DNA of 64,000 bases from Incurvaria masculella (Eukaryota > Arthropoda > Insecta > Lepidoptera > Incurvariidae), in contig OX335650.1 of NCBI GenBank assembly GCA_946894095.1, forward strand, positions 1,860,001-1,924,000, given 5' to 3'. The position numbers and the translations under genes were made by a program. Numbering within the stretch: position 1 is the stretch's first letter; each line of letters starts with the position of its first letter. Positions 31,597-43,027 of this stretch are shown one piece after another. Under the pieces are notes generated by a model. That model was given only the letters and a program-made list of their open reading frames with translations. It was not told the origin of the DNA and ran no database searches.

Positions 31597-32137
31597 TAGG
31601 AGATCGCGACAAAAATGGTAACGATAACGTAAATGGCTGACACTGGGTTCACAGGATAAAGACCAATCCTCTGAAACTAAATGTGTCGGTCTGCCTGCGC
31701 CAAGTGGTTGCGTTACATAGATAAGGCGCCTGAATAAGTAGTTTTCGTTAGAAGAAAAAATATGACAAGGTAAATGCCTGCAAATAACGGCAGCATGAAA
31801 GTATCAGAACATACTTACTTAGTAATACCAAAACTGAACAAATCTTTCGTTGCAATTCGTAGTTATAGGCGATTTAGGTTACAGATTTAACTTTATGTAT
31901 ATTTAAGTATTAAATTATAAAACGGATTGGTTATTGTTGCATAATTAATAGGTATCAATATGTCCAGATAATCGGTATATGAATTAGCAGGTATCTATTT
32001 TGAATAGCCCATCTAGCTAGCGCAACCACTTGTCGCAGGCAGACTGACATATTTAGCATCAGAGGGTTGGTCTCTAACCTGTGAACCCAGATTCAGCCAT
32101 TTATATTATCGTGACCAAAAATGTCGTGACCTCCCGG
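31597..32137. mobile_element. Long-TIR MITE, copy A
   Basis: About 540 bp. The left arm (31597 to about 31730: GGAGATCGCGACAAAAATGG, GTAAATGGCTGACACTGGGT, CTAAATGTGTCGGTCTGCCT) is the inverse of the right arm (about 32009-32137). A second copy lies at 46578-47110. Both copies share the outermost flanks AGACTA and CGGAATAT, so the real element ends may lie a few bases further out. Confidence 0.85.
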
Positions 32138-32639
32138 AATATGAAGGCTGAAGTGCTAGCCGTAAAAAGTTCACGAAACACCAACTGAACACACGGAGAA
32201 CATACATGCGAAAGTAGTTCTTATGCACAGGAGAAAAGGAGTCCCGAGAACAGTCACATGTACGTAAAGTCTCACAACGAAGACTTTCTCCCGTAACCGA
32301 TCCGGGACAGCTGTAAAGTGGTGAGGCGGAAGAAAACAAGTTGTCCCAACTTGTACTGTGCTGTTCTATAAACATATATCTCGGGCGGGAGGCGACACGT
32401 TCTTAATGTACGTGGACAGAACACGCGAAAGGGCGACATCAATCAAATTAAACTTATTTTCAAGGACTTTTTAGGAAGCTGGTTTCCCGCCACAGTCGCT
32501 ATTTTGGAGATATGGTTCGTATTAGGAAATATTCTGTAAGAATACAATGTTGCTCTATTTATGTTTTTTGGGCAGGTTGTTTCTTGTAAAATTCACCAAA
32601 ATTAGGAATGTTCCCAGGAAAGAACTTATCAGTTACTGT
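32138..32639. other. Stretch without recognised gene
   Basis: Moderately GC-rich with an open minus frame at 32106-32375. No known motif. Confidence 0.45.
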
Positions 32640-32949
32640 CTAGGGTTCCGTACCCAAAGGGTGCCAATAGACCCCATTACTAAGTCTCCGCTTTCCGTCC
32701 GTCCGTCCATCCGTCCATACGTCCGTCCGTCCGGTCGTCTGTCACAGGGATGTATCTCATAAACCGTAATAGGTAGGAAGTTGAAATTTTCACAGAGTGT
32801 GCATTTATTTTGTCGCTATAAGAACAAATAGGTGAAATTCATCAATAATTAATAAAAATTAAAGGGGGGCTCCGTACAAATAGCGTGTTTTTTGTGTTTA
32901 ATCTTGTACGATGGTACGGAACCCTTCGACTCGCACTTGGCCGGTTTTT
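32640..32949 (-). mobile_element. GTGCGAGTC-palindrome element, copy 7
   Basis: Minus orientation. TAGGGTTCCGTACCCAAAGG at the left, (GTCC)n with interruptions at 32697-32735, ending ACTCGCACTTGGCCGGTTTT. The palindrome is half lost (CCTTCGACTCGCAC). Confidence 0.9.
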
Positions 32950-33062
32950 CTTTAAACGCGTACGCATGTTAATTTTATTCTACTTAACCAACATTTTCAT
33001 TTATTTTGAATTAATTACTTCAGGGGCATATTTTTAAAAAAGATTGTAAAGGTAATTAAAAA

Positions 33063-33160
33063 AGAAGGTACTGGCATGGCACCAATTCGCCCATTGACGC
33101 GGTGTGTTCGGCATTATGACAGTAGGTGTGGCATTAGCTATTCCTACCCAGTTGAATAAA
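33063..33160 (+). mobile_element. SINE body scrap
   Basis: AAGGTACTGGCATGGCACCA, GCGGTGTGTTCGGC and ATTATGACAGTAGGTGTGGC. The 3' part of a decayed SINE body. Confidence 0.6.
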
Positions 33161-33521
33161 AATACAATTTACTAAACTACAAAGATAGTTTTCGATATTT
33201 CAATGCATCGTGATAGAACGTTGAGGAATTTTGCTGATATCATGCTTGAACCAATATCGTCTTTGTTGTAACGTAAATAAATAAACCGTTTAAAAGCTGA
33301 CACATCGATCTCCGTGCTAGGAGGCCAATCCTTGCGTTAATTAGGTTACATACGGAATACACACTCCTGAACACACCCTAACAGAAACAGTCAATAACTT
33401 CCCACCAATTCTAGTGCATTTACGGATAGCTTAGGGAAATATACATGTAATTTTTGCAATTTAAACACATGGATATTTTTTATTTCGTGCCAAAAATTCA
33501 GTGTGGCGCTGCGATCAATTA

Positions 33522-33857
33522 CCAGTGCTCCTATTTCCAATTGTCACCTAAATTGGTGTTTACAGAACTTCAAGGTAACGTAAAAACGTCAAACTCCATA
33601 CAAGTTTATATTCTGCGGTTTTACTTCTTCAAGCTGTCAAAGTCAAAATTAGACTTCCGATTTGTATGAAAACGCGGAGTCGGCGTAAACGGCAACGTCA
33701 ACGTATTTACGGCAACGGCGAGTAAGCTGTCAAATCAAACTCGGACTCGCCAATGTTAGTTCGCTTAATGCGCGCGCTCTTCAAATTCTTTATACATTTG
33801 AAAACGCCAATCGATCGGTTTGCCGTAAACGCCCATTTACGTGACAGCCGGGACTAG
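33522..33857. mobile_element. AGTGGTC MITE, copy 3
   Basis: TCACCTAAATTGGTGTTTAC at the left and CCGTAAACGCCCATTTACGT at the right. Internal GTATGAAAACGCGGAGTCGG is shared with copy 4 and, less exactly, copy 2. The outermost bases are decayed. Confidence 0.75.
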
Positions 33858-33989
33858 AGATACAGAATCCCAAAGTAATGTAAAATATAATTCTTTTCCT
33901 GATAACACTCCTGATTCATCAACTCGGAATTGCCAAAATTTGCCTCCTGATCCGACTCGGTGACAACACCAACATTTAAAAACGCCGCA

Positions 33990-34240
33990 GACGTGAGCTA
34001 CAATCAGCGCGCTAATGGTCGGCCGAGCGTGAAGGATCCCCCACGCCGGGACATGTCGGAACACGTAGCGACACGTCGCCGCCTGCCCGCGGCCGGAAAA
34101 AGCCCGGACACGTCCGCTAACAAACGGGACCCACGCTGATAATTTATTCTAGTTCTGGCAGAGCCGCAACTAATTCGGGGCAGCGCACGATGTTTCGCTG
34201 CCCGCACCACTCTCGCTGTCCTTATGTTTGTTCGGAGTTT
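33990..34240. other. CpG-rich segment
   Basis: GC-rich with many CpG (CCGCCTGCCCGCGGCCGG). Possible regulatory or untranslated sequence; no gene structure can be shown. Confidence 0.3.
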
Positions 34241-34485
34241 GTTTGCAAATACTTAGCGCTCCGTTGGGGGACCAGCACGAAATCCTAATTTTCTTCGTAA
34301 CGTTGATCGTTTGATCTATTAAGGTGTTGTAAAAGTTCTAAAATAAACATTCTTAAAAAATAAACTACAAAAATATATCAATCTGTATTTAATCTGGCTT
34401 TACTCGACGGTAAATTCCTAATAATGTTATGAATGCAAAAGTGTATTTCTTGTTTAGCGGCTTGCAAACCAAGTTCGGTTCAGTT

Positions 34486-34773
34486 TTTTAGGGTTCCGTA
34501 CCCAAAGGGTGAAAACGGAACCCTATTACTAAGCCTCCGCTGTCCGTCCGTCCGTCCGTCCGTCCGTCCGTCCGTCTGTATCTCATGAACCGTAATAGGT
34601 AGGCAGCTAAATTTTTCACAGGGTGTGTAATTATTTTGCCGCTATAACAACAAATAGTTAAAATCAAAAAATAATAAAAAATAAAGGGGGCCAAACAAAA
34701 AACGTGATTTTTTGGTGATGATGGTACGGAACCCTTCGTGTGCGAGTCCGACTCGCACTTGGCCGGTTTTTTA
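34486..34773 (-). mobile_element. GTGCGAGTC-palindrome element, copy 8
   Basis: Full length in minus orientation. (GTCC)n at 34543-34576, and intact palindrome GTGCGAGTCCGACTCGCAC at 34740-34758. Confidence 0.92.
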
Positions 34774-35257
34774 TATTTTTTAGTTTTAGTCTCTACTCGG
34801 CACAGTATCGAAAATCTTTATTATGCGATGAAAAGTGGCCTGTGCCACTCCCGGAGAGTAAACTACTTTTACATTTTCGTGAACTATTTTTACGCTAAAA
34901 ATCGCGTCATTCAGTTGTTCCTTCGATTCGTGAAGGAAGAACAGCAGGCGTATTCCTGGAATTCCGTATTCAGGAATCAGGAATCCTGATTCTAGAAAAC
35001 CGCTTTTATAGCGGTGTTTAAAGCGATTTTTATGACGAAAAGATTTCGGAGCATAGCATTTCAATTTAATCAACGTTTTCCGTCGGATTTCGGAGCGTAG
35101 CAGACTATCTGTATACCAAAACAAATCCAAATTTATTTAACCGTTTAGGCGTGAAAATGCAATAGACGGACAGTATTATTTTCGCATATATATAATTAGT
35201 ATGGAAAATATTCCATTCCGAAACCGCAAAACAACATTGAATCAGAATGTATCTAAA
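34774..35257. other. Unassigned stretch with a dispersed-repeat tail
   Basis: About 35105-35215 (AATTTATTTAACCGTTTAGG, GACGGACAG, TTTCGCATATATATAATTAG) matches the 3' tail of the Helitron-like repeat seen near 7190 and 58430. Confidence 0.5.
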
Positions 35258-35536
35258 ATACCGGCCAAGTGCGAGTCGCACTCGCACATGAAGGGTTCCG
35301 TACCATCGTACAATATTAAACACAAAAAAGCACGTTTTTTGTATGGGGCCGTTTTTAACATCATCTACCTGTCATTATAGCGGCAAAATAAATGCACACT
35401 CTGAAAATTTCAGCCTCCTACCTATTACGGTTGATGAGATACAGCCCTGTGACAGACGGACGGACGGACGGACGGACAGCGGAGGCTTAGTAATAGGGTT
35501 CCGTTTTCATCCTTTGGGTACGGAACCCTAAAAAAC
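35258..35536 (+). mobile_element. GTGCGAGTC-palindrome element, copy 9
   Basis: ACCGGCCAAGTGCGAGTCGC at the left, (GACG)n at 35454-35477, and the terminal hairpin followed by TAAAAAA. Small internal deletion after TATGGGGCCG. Confidence 0.92.
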
Positions 35537-36063
35537 GTCTACAAACGTTATAAACAACTAAAATATTTTATTCTTCCAGAAAAAAAACTATATCCATGAC
35601 ATACCGTTAAAAACTATGTAGTCGCTCGTTACCAAAGGTGAATTTTTCACACAATACCAACGAGATCTTGGCAAAGTTCATTGAAGTATATTCCTAACTA
35701 AATTGAAAGGTAATCTCCAGCGATAAACCCTTTTGATGACAAGTAATTAACTCTACTAAAAATTTTTTTTCAAAGCGAAATTTCACAGTCAAATTGTTCA
35801 ACTCGAATAAAGGTTGACTGGCGTGACAAGAGTCGGTTGCGTTCAGTTTTATAAGGGCGTCGCGTCGGTCTAATCGCGCCCCCTGTTAGCATTAGTTATT
35901 TGGGCAATTTTATAATTTTATTATTTATAATTTTATTATTATTAGTTATTTGAGCAACTCGACTAAATTACGAGCACTAAAATCAGTTCGCGAGATGGTC
36001 TGCTTGTTGATCCTTCTTTAAAACTTTTGTTAGAAAATATCTGTTGGTTCTTGGTGTCTTTCT
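35537..36063. other. Stretch without recognised gene
   Basis: Contains a 14-base direct repeat of TTATAATTTTATTA type at about 35910-35938. No gene. Confidence 0.5.
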
Positions 36064-38455
36064 GGATCAAAATCAAAAAATCAAAATCAAAATCAAATAA
36101 TTTATTGCATATTTGCAGAGGTGTTACAGAACCCAAATGAGGTAAATAAAAGCGAGTGCCATCTACAAATTGCCTGGGTAGGCGTACAATAGCACGTGGC
36201 TCTCAATAAGAGAGCAGTGCAATCACTATATTAGCTTAATCTAACCATGTATGTAAATTTGAATAAATTAACCTCTTTTACCGTTTCCTTATCTAATTGA
36301 GCCATTTATATGCTCCATTAAAAACCATTAAACACTTCTATTATTTCAAACTATTATCGTCATAAATTCATTAGTTTTGTAGAAACATTTTTCTACTAAC
36401 CATACATACAATTTTTTCTTAAATTCATTTAGATCTAAATTTTTTATTTCATTTGGTATATTATTATATATTTTTGTCGACATATAGTATAATTTTTTTA
36501 TGTAGAATTTTGTATGTGGTTTAGTAGTGGATAGGTTATTTTTCCTTCTAGTATTATATCTATGCGTGTCACCTGCTGCTGTGAAATGTTCTGGATTCTT
36601 TTTTACAAATATACAAATTTCATAAATGTACATACATGGAGCTGTTAGTAGATAAAGTTTTTTAAATAGTGGCTTACAACTGTCTAAAGGTTGAGCTTGG
36701 CAAATTGCCCTAATACATTTTTTCTGAATTTTTAAAATGTCGTCTATAGTTGTACCATTACCCCAAAATATGATTCCGTACCGTATGTTGGAAGAGACAT
36801 ATCCATGATAAGCCGTCAGAGCTGATTGCTCGCTTGAGATTTGGGCTATACGCCTCAATGCGAAGATAAAACGACTTAGTTTTCTGCTTAACATATCAAT
36901 GTGTTCCTTCCAGTTACAGTGGCAATCCAACATTACACCCAGAAATCGAATTGTTTTAACTTCTTCTATTTTCTCATCTAGATATTTTATATTTAGCGGT
37001 ATGTGCTTTGTTTGTTGGCTACAAAATTGCATAATTTTGGTTTTTTCGATATTTAAGATTAGATTGTTATTTTTAAGCCATTCTATAATTTTTTCTATCG
37101 TTACATTTATTTCGTCTTGGAAAGCTTGAATGTTGTTTTTGTCGCCCTTTATTATTACTGTGCTGTCATCGGCGAATAATACCATACGGTGATTTATAGA
37201 AAGTGGAAGGTCATTTATATATAATAAAAAAAATAACGGACCCAAAATGCTACCCTGTGGAACTCCAAAACTAACGGATTTGAACTCCGATTGATATTTT
37301 GTTATGATTTTAGTTTTATTACATATTCTAGAAATCTCTGTGCATTGTTTCCTATTACATAAATATGACTCTAGCCATTGGTGAACAATACCACGAAATC
37401 CATATTTTTTTAGTTTTTTAAGGAGTGTATCATGACAGACAAAGTCGAAAGCCTTTGTCATGTCCATAAAAATGGCTGTTACTGGGGTCTTATTATGCAT
37501 ACAGTCCATGATGTCCTTCATGAGATTGTATACTGCTAAGCCAGTTGATTTATTTTTACGAAAACCATTCTGCTCATTGCATAAGATGTCATTTCGTTCT
37601 AAATAATTATTCATTCGGTTAAACATTGCCTTTTCAAAGATTTTTGAGAATACGGGTATAAGCCCTACTGGTCTGTAATTTTTTGTTAAACATTTATCAT
37701 CTTTTTTATGCAGTGGTTTGACAACGGACCATTTTAATTTATCAGGAAATTCCCCTTTTATGAATGACATATTGACAATGTGAGATAAAGGGCAGCTTAA
37801 GATATGTGCACATTTTTTAATGATTTTCGTAGAGATATCATCGTATCCTACAGCATTTGTATTTCTCAAATGACTTATGATTTTTTTTATTTCCATAGGC
37901 GAGGTAGATGTGAGAAACATAGAATTAATTGTATTTTTAATATGATTTGTGGCATTGCCTATTATATGGGGCCTGCTTTTATCTTTTATTAGATTAATAT
38001 AATAATTATTGAAAATATTTGCGATATTTACCGGATTTGTAAATATGTGATTATTCTCATTTATTTGCATAATTTGATTTTCTTTAATGTTATTTTCAGT
38101 GTTATCTTTTATAATAGCCCATGTGGTTTTTGTTGTGTTTTCCGTGTTAGTTAATCGATTTTTATTTGAGTTCTTTTGTGATGTTTTATACATTTTTTCA
38201 GGATTCTACTATATTTTTTGTATGTCATGTTAGTTTGTTGACTTCGTGTTTTTCTTTTTTTTAAGTAAAGTAACCTTTTCATCTTAGTACTTAATATAAT
38301 CCCTTTTGTGAGCCATCTATTTTTTTTAGCTCTATGTATTTTAATTTTATAATATGGGAAGCAAAGATTATAAAAAAGAGTAACCAGATCAATAAAGTTG
38401 TTATATGCAGAATTTAAATTATTTTCATTATAGACGGTCCAATTAATTCACGACG
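36064..38455 (-). mobile_element. 5'-truncated LINE (Jockey/CR1-like group) with near-intact reverse transcriptase
   Basis: Minus orientation. The 3' tail is a TTTGA/TTTTGA simple repeat (36064-36100), preceded by a 3' untranslated region of about 240 bp. The coding part is the frame 36346-38193. Upstream of it another frame reads KKNRWLTKGIILSTKMKRLL and MTYKKYSRILKK (about 38190-38340), the usual linker between endonuclease and polymerase. One frameshift in a run of A at about 38190 separates them. The endonuclease domain is missing; the copy ends before the MITE at 38466. Probably one of the youngest LINE copies in this window. Confidence 0.85.
36346..38193 (-). CDS. Non-LTR retrotransposon reverse transcriptase, C-terminal 615 codons
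   Basis: Reverse transcriptase that copies LINE RNA into DNA at a nicked chromosomal target. Visible blocks: KNYRPVGLIPVFSKIFEK (residues 171-188), IFMDMTKAFD (241-250, first catalytic aspartate D244), GVPQGSILGPLFFLLYINDL (310-329), FADD (340-343, catalytic D342 and D343, a common variant of YADD), IEKTKIMQF (382-390) and IRFLGVMLD (415-423). The C-terminal tail has RYNTRRKNNL and YNNIPNEIKNLDLNEFKKKL, as in Jockey, Daphne and CR1-type elements. No stop codon interrupts 615 residues. The ATG used is only the first in this frame; the true protein continued upstream through a linker that is now frameshifted. Without the endonuclease domain it is not autonomous. Clade assignment is a guess within that group. 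Confidence 0.85.
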   Translation of the reverse strand: MYKTSQKNSNKNRLTNTENTTKTTWAIIKDNTENNIKENQIMQINENNHIFTNPVNIANIFNNYYINLIKDKSRPHIIGNATNHIKNTINSMFLTSTSPMEIKKIISHLRNTNAVGYDDISTKIIKKCAHILSCPLSHIVNMSFIKGEFPDKLKWSVVKPLHKKDDKCLTKNYRPVGLIPVFSKIFEKAMFNRMNNYLERNDILCNEQNGFRKNKSTGLAVYNLMKDIMDCMHNKTPVTAIFMDMTKAFDFVCHDTLLKKLKKYGFRGIVHQWLESYLCNRKQCTEISRICNKTKIITKYQSEFKSVSFGVPQGSILGPLFFLLYINDLPLSINHRMVLFADDSTVIIKGDKNNIQAFQDEINVTIEKIIEWLKNNNLILNIEKTKIMQFCSQQTKHIPLNIKYLDEKIEEVKTIRFLGVMLDCHCNWKEHIDMLSRKLSRFIFALRRIAQISSEQSALTAYHGYVSSNIRYGIIFWGNGTTIDDILKIQKKCIRAICQAQPLDSCKPLFKKLYLLTAPCMYIYEICIFVKKNPEHFTAAGDTHRYNTRRKNNLSTTKPHTKFYIKKLYYMSTKIYNNIPNEIKNLDLNEFKKKLYVWLVEKCFYKTNEFMTIIV

Positions 38456-38465
38456 AACGTCTTAA

Positions 38466-38990
38466 GGTGGGCCATCCCGCTCAACTCCCCATACAAACGG
38501 GGGTAGAAAATCACGCCCATATTTCTTGTCAGAGATCCAAAAATTTTGATCAAGATAACTTTATTTGATCGAACTAGATGTCTGATTACCGTTGGCATTG
38601 TACAATTGTGTTTGGTTTCTAAGTTATAAAGTCTGAAAGTTCGAATTTTTCGGGAGTTTTATGCAATAACTTTGGAGGTGGATTACTCAACGATAAAATA
38701 TATACATCTTAAAAAGATTAGTCATCAGACATAGCTTGTTTCATTAACATTTATAATCAATTTAGTTTTTGTTAGATTTTTTACTACAGCGGTCGTGGTT
38801 TACATTTAGCTAGAAGTCGTTTTATAATTAAAATGTTCGTAAATCTTACCAAATCAAACACTATGCGTATGTTGCATCCACCTCATCACGGAGTCTGTCT
38901 TTTTCTTTGAAACATAGAACGTCCCAGAGCGCAATAGCACGGTTTTGTACCGTGCCCGCGAATGAGTTAGTCCCGCCGGGAAGGGACACC
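38466..38990 (-). mobile_element. TTAA-flanked MITE, copy 4
   Basis: 525 bp between TTAA at 38462-38465 and 38991-38994. Ends GGTGGGCCATCCCGCTCAAC and GCCGGGAAGGGACACC. Same orientation as copy 3. Confidence 0.88.
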
Positions 38991-38994
38991 TTAA

Positions 38995-40032
38995 GCTTAC
39001 TTACCGACGGAACCTCTAGATCCTCGTTTCTCAACCATTGCAATTCGATTGAGATAAAACTTTGGTGAGTCGGTGTACGCAAGCCCGCGAAGGTTTCTGG
39101 CTGTCCAAAGGAAATTTACCAGAGTGCCGCAGGAACTAGTAGCTCTCTGAGCTGTAGACCTCGAGGTCTTTGCATAGCTTAAAATGGATACACTTTAACC
39201 GTCTAACATCCAATTATTTTTCTTGTTTACAGTACCTAACGCTTTAGGCATTGTCATAAAATAAAAAGTCTGTGACATTTTTAAAAATAAATTTTGAAAT
39301 TATTTTTTTTAGTGTCCAAAAACTGTATCCACAAACAAAATCATATAATTAAAAAACTATATAAATATCGATCCTGCTTGCACAATTTCACGAGAATCGG
39401 TTGAGAAATGCGACCTCTAAAGAAGAACAATCTGCATGCATGACATAGATACCGACATACAAAATCATTTTTGCCCAAGCTGAAACGCGTATACGCTTCC
39501 CCAGCTCGCGCTTAGCTCGATCAATAATGTCATTCATTCCATTCCTTTCTCCAAACATCAAAACAGTACACTAGTCCATACGTGAATTCTCCTATGTACA
39601 AACTCACTTTCACATTTTACGCTATTAGTCAATGGATAGTACCATGGTACCACCGGATGGGATAGTACAAATAGTGTTCAAACGTTGTTGCTCGATAATA
39701 ACCATTGTGAATTCGAAAGGGAACCGTTTCATTTGCCGCCGGATATCATAAAACGACAAGCGATATAAAATGTCTCAATATTGACTGTATGGGATCCGTC
39801 ATCAAAGCTTGAGTTGTTTTATTGCCTTTGATACTTCCTTAAATCGACTAGAGGCGTCATCACAGTCGACACGCATGCCCAAGATCGATTTTAAAGTATT
39901 TTTGGTATGATATGTTGATGATAGCTGTATAGTTGAGGACTTGTTCTTTTTCATATAGATATAACTTTTTATTGATATTTTTTGTGAGGAAATCTCAGTA
40001 AATATCAAACAAAGCAAAACCTTATTTATTAC
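38995..40032. other. Unassigned stretch
   Basis: At about 39385-39480, TTTCACGAGAATCGGTTGAG and AAATGCGACCTCTAAAGAAG resemble a dispersed-element 3' region. I see no gene. Confidence 0.45.
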
Positions 40033-40262
40033 CAGCTGAGTTATCCCGGCTCAGTTCGGGACAACATTGATTTTTTTTATGAGGCCCCCTCTTTTTATAA
40101 TTTTGTAATTTTACCTATTTGTTGTTATAGCGGCAAAATAAATACACACTCCGTGAAAAATTTTAGCTGCCTACCTATTACGGTTCATGAGATACAGCCC
40201 TGTGACAGACGGATAGCGGAGGCTTAGTAATAGGGTTCCGTTTGGGTACGGAACCCTAAAAA
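40033..40262 (+). mobile_element. Chimeric repeat: Helitron-like start joined to a palindrome-element 3' part
   Basis: 40033-40070 (AGCTGAGTTATCCCGGCTCA, GTTCGGGACAAC) looks like the start of the 79-bp/Helitron-like family. From about 40080 the sequence is the middle and 3' part of the palindrome element (TTGTTATAGCGGCAAAATAA; GCGGAGGCTTAG; terminal hairpin), with only one GACG unit left. Confidence 0.6.
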
Positions 40263-40344
40263 GTAGGTATATTTAAATCAATTTCGCATTTTTTCTTGAT
40301 CTGGACGATGTATACGAGTTATAAGGTAAACAAATGTGTACCAT

Positions 40345-40548
40345 GACAGTTGGTACCATCGCATTGAATGAACGATGGTCGAAGCGGCAATGAAAATTGT
40401 CCGTGTTTTCCATCCAGTTCAATGTAGCCGAGCAATATAAGGAAGGTCCTGGCATGGCACCTGGTTCCCATGTGGTGTGTTGGGCTAATACCATGACAGA
40501 AGGTGTGGTATTAGCCATCATGTCCAGTCACATAAAAAGTCATAAAAA
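40345..40548 (+). mobile_element. 5'-truncated SINE (5S-type body)
   Basis: Starts at GACAGTTGGTACCATCGCAT within the body and ends CCAGTCACATAAAAAGTCAT followed by AAAAAAAC. The last 3' bases (GTCACATAAAAAGTCATAAA) are partly duplicated. Confidence 0.85.
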
Positions 40549-41179
40549 AACTTACATAAACCTAAACGTTTTACTAACGCAATAGTAAAAATAATTGCTG
40601 CACTCCTCGCCAATTTGCGAATGTTTATGGGAACTGTCATTGAAAATGCGAATCGAATTCTGAATAATTTTGAAATATTATTATAACACGTATTTCATAG
40701 TTTTAGTTAGGTTAGGCTCATGTTATAACATGTGTTTCATAGTTTGAATAAGGTGCACTACCTAATTGAATTTAGAGTAAGAATATTTTTTGAGTCTCAC
40801 ACCTTTAACCTGTGGCGTAATGTTTTCAAGCCCATAAAACATTATTAATTTTTTTGCGTAGCCGATCGGAAATTCGACGGTTCAGTGAGTTCTATACTAG
40901 AATCCTTAGCAAATACATAGATATTTTCTATGAACTCAGTAGGACCTGGTTCCTCTAGTCCAGACACTTATACCATAGGAAGCAAAATTCAGTTCATGTT
41001 ATAACATTCGACCTTACGCCTCTCGCCGCCCGCAACCCAAGCAAGGACTCGCATTCTTGCGGCGAAATAATAAAACTTCTTTTATGACACGCTGACGCGA
41101 GCACAGTTCGCACACGCGACGCCACGCCACGCATCACGCGTCACGCGACGCAACATGGCGGTATAGACCTTCAACAGAT
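40549..41179. other. Stretch with a CpG-rich end
   Basis: 41020-41165 is rich in CpG (CACGCATCACGCGTCACGCG) next to the minisatellite. No gene structure. Confidence 0.4.
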
Positions 41180-41612
41180 ACCTCCAATCCTACACCAATG
41201 TGTTCGGTGCTCGATGCGCACTCGCTAATAGTTTTCGATATTCATAATACAGAAGATACCTCCAATCCTACACCAATGTGTTCGATGCTCGATGCCCACT
41301 CGCCAATAGTTTTCGATATTCATAATACAGAAGATACCTCCAATCCTACACCAATGTGTTCGATGCTCGATGCGCACTCGCTAATAGTTTTCGATATTCA
41401 TAATACAGAAGATACCTCCAATCATACACCAATGTGTTCGATGCTCGATGCGCACTCGCTAATAGTTTTCGATATTCATAATACAGAAGATACCTCCAAT
41501 CCTACACCAATGTGTTCGATGCTCGATGCGCACTCGCTAATAGTTTTCGATATTCATAATACAGAAGATACCTCCAATCCTACATAAAATGTGTTCGATG
41601 CTTGATGCGCTA
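41180..41612 (+). repeat. 78-bp minisatellite, open in one frame
   Basis: Units start at 41180, 41258, 41336, 41414, 41492 and 41570 (the last partial), exactly 78 bp apart, beginning ACCTCCAATCCTACACCAAT. Because 78 is divisible by three, the plus frame from 41198 to 41587 stays open for 129 codons as a 26-residue repeat (MCSMLDAHSLIVFDIHNTED, then TSNPTP). Units differ by single changes (Val for Met, Pro for Leu, His for Pro, and silent GCG to GCC). No signal peptide, known repeat domain or gene context supports translation. Confidence 0.93.
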
Positions 41613-42617
41613 CTTTTCATCTACTTCAAAAGGGAAAAACAAATTCTTGAAGCAATTATAGTCACTTTGAATACTGTGTAAGCCATTGCGTGAGAAAAGA
41701 CCGTAGGAAAAAGTATATTTTGGGTGGGTGCCAGAATTGATAGCAATTTGCAAAAGGTTTGCTTGCAGATTTGTACTTTAACTAAAAAGTCCTTTTTTAC
41801 AGATTTTTTCCTTTAATTTGTGTATATTTTTTTCATGATTGACTCTACATCCGTTTAATTTTCGTTGAAAAACATAGAGTGCATTATTAAGGGAGTGAAA
41901 ACAGCATTCAGTTCCTGTGAAGTGAAACCTTATTTTATTATTTTGAAAAACAACTACTACTTATTTTGTAATCTCAAAAATGTGTAAGATGCATTGATGA
42001 TCTAGATATATTGGAAACCTATAACGGTAAATATTAGACGCTCATATTCTCTGTTCAAACTTTATTTATGACAATTTAAAGGAGAGGTTACAACAATTTT
42101 TTTAAACAACTATAGTCACTTGGTACGGAACCCTTCGTGTCCAAGTCCGACTCCGACCGAGTGAGACTGCATCGAGTGAGATGTAGGATTCCGGAAATTT
42201 ATTAGCGCTTAAAAATACAACATTAGTAGAGTATAAGCACAACATTATTGACAAATATATAAAGCTTAATTAAGTCCAAGTGATTTCTGCCTTCGGATAG
42301 TTTAGGAAAATTATAATGCGACAAAATAGATGAACGTGATCTTAGTATTTGTCGATGAGAACATGTTAAGGGATCTGAGCAACTTATTTTGTACCATTTC
42401 AATATACTCCAGTTTCGATGCTATGAATGTTGACTCTTCTCATACTCATATACTATTGTTCAATGGAGCGGTGCCAAATAAAGGGCAGGTCCTGCTTGTG
42501 GGATTATACCTTGTCAATAAGAGATATGTGCTTGATGGGATAGTATCATGACATTTTATGTGAGAATAGCACTCCCCACTTTGTCGAACCAATTAGAAAT
42601 AAAAGAAGATATATTTT
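41613..42617. other. Unassigned stretch
   Basis: Contains a scrap of the palindrome element at 42119-42165 (TGGTACGGAACCCTTCGTGT). The rest is AT-rich without features. Confidence 0.5.
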
Positions 42618-43027
42618 AGAGGGTGTGTACGTCCATGTAGATGGCGTCACAGAAGTTCATCGCTATTTCTGCTATGACTCCCCAAAAATAGGAAGTTTCT
42701 AGCCATAGCTGTAGTGGCGAGCACACTACGCAGTTTACACACTACATATTTAATTTGCAACACTTTGTAAAAAAAGGCACAAATAATAGCCGATTATTCT
42801 GAGATAAAATGTTAAAAGTAGCATTGTAAATGGCAACTTTTTGCACACATCCTCAGAATAATCTACGCGATTCCAGGTTGTTTTTCTAATTGTTTAATGA
42901 GATCAAATACATAACCGAATAATGTGATCGCCACTACAGTTATAGTTTGTAACGTCCTACGTTTAAAGAGTTATAGCAGAAATAACTACGAACGACTGTG
43001 GAGCCATCTACTTTGACGCACACACCC
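42618..43027. mobile_element. Foldback MITE, right tip interrupted
   Basis: The left arm (about 42618-42723: GAGGGTGTGTACGTCCATGT to TAGTGGCGAGCAC) is the inverse of the right arm (about 42924-43027: GTGATCGCCACTACAGTTAT to GACGCACACACCC). Inside is a second hairpin (CGATTATTCTGAG / CTCAGAATAATC). The last bases of the right arm are repeated after the neighbouring element (44806-44814), where CACACCCC is followed by TTTTA. TTTTA also precedes the left end (42613-42617), a possible 5-bp target duplication. Confidence 0.8.

Noticed and set aside
14725..40521. Recurrent open frames of about 60-80 codons reading MANTT...LAQHTTWELGAMPGPSLY at many sites, suggestive of a small conserved gene family
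   Set aside because: They are all antisense reads of the SINE body. The tRNA-type and 5S-type bodies change frame relative to each other after GPSLY, and stops differ between copies, so the similarity is at DNA level only.
41180..41612. Secreted or structural repeat protein
   Set aside because: No signal peptide, no start context, no conserved residues against substitutions; kept only as a minisatellite with an open frame.
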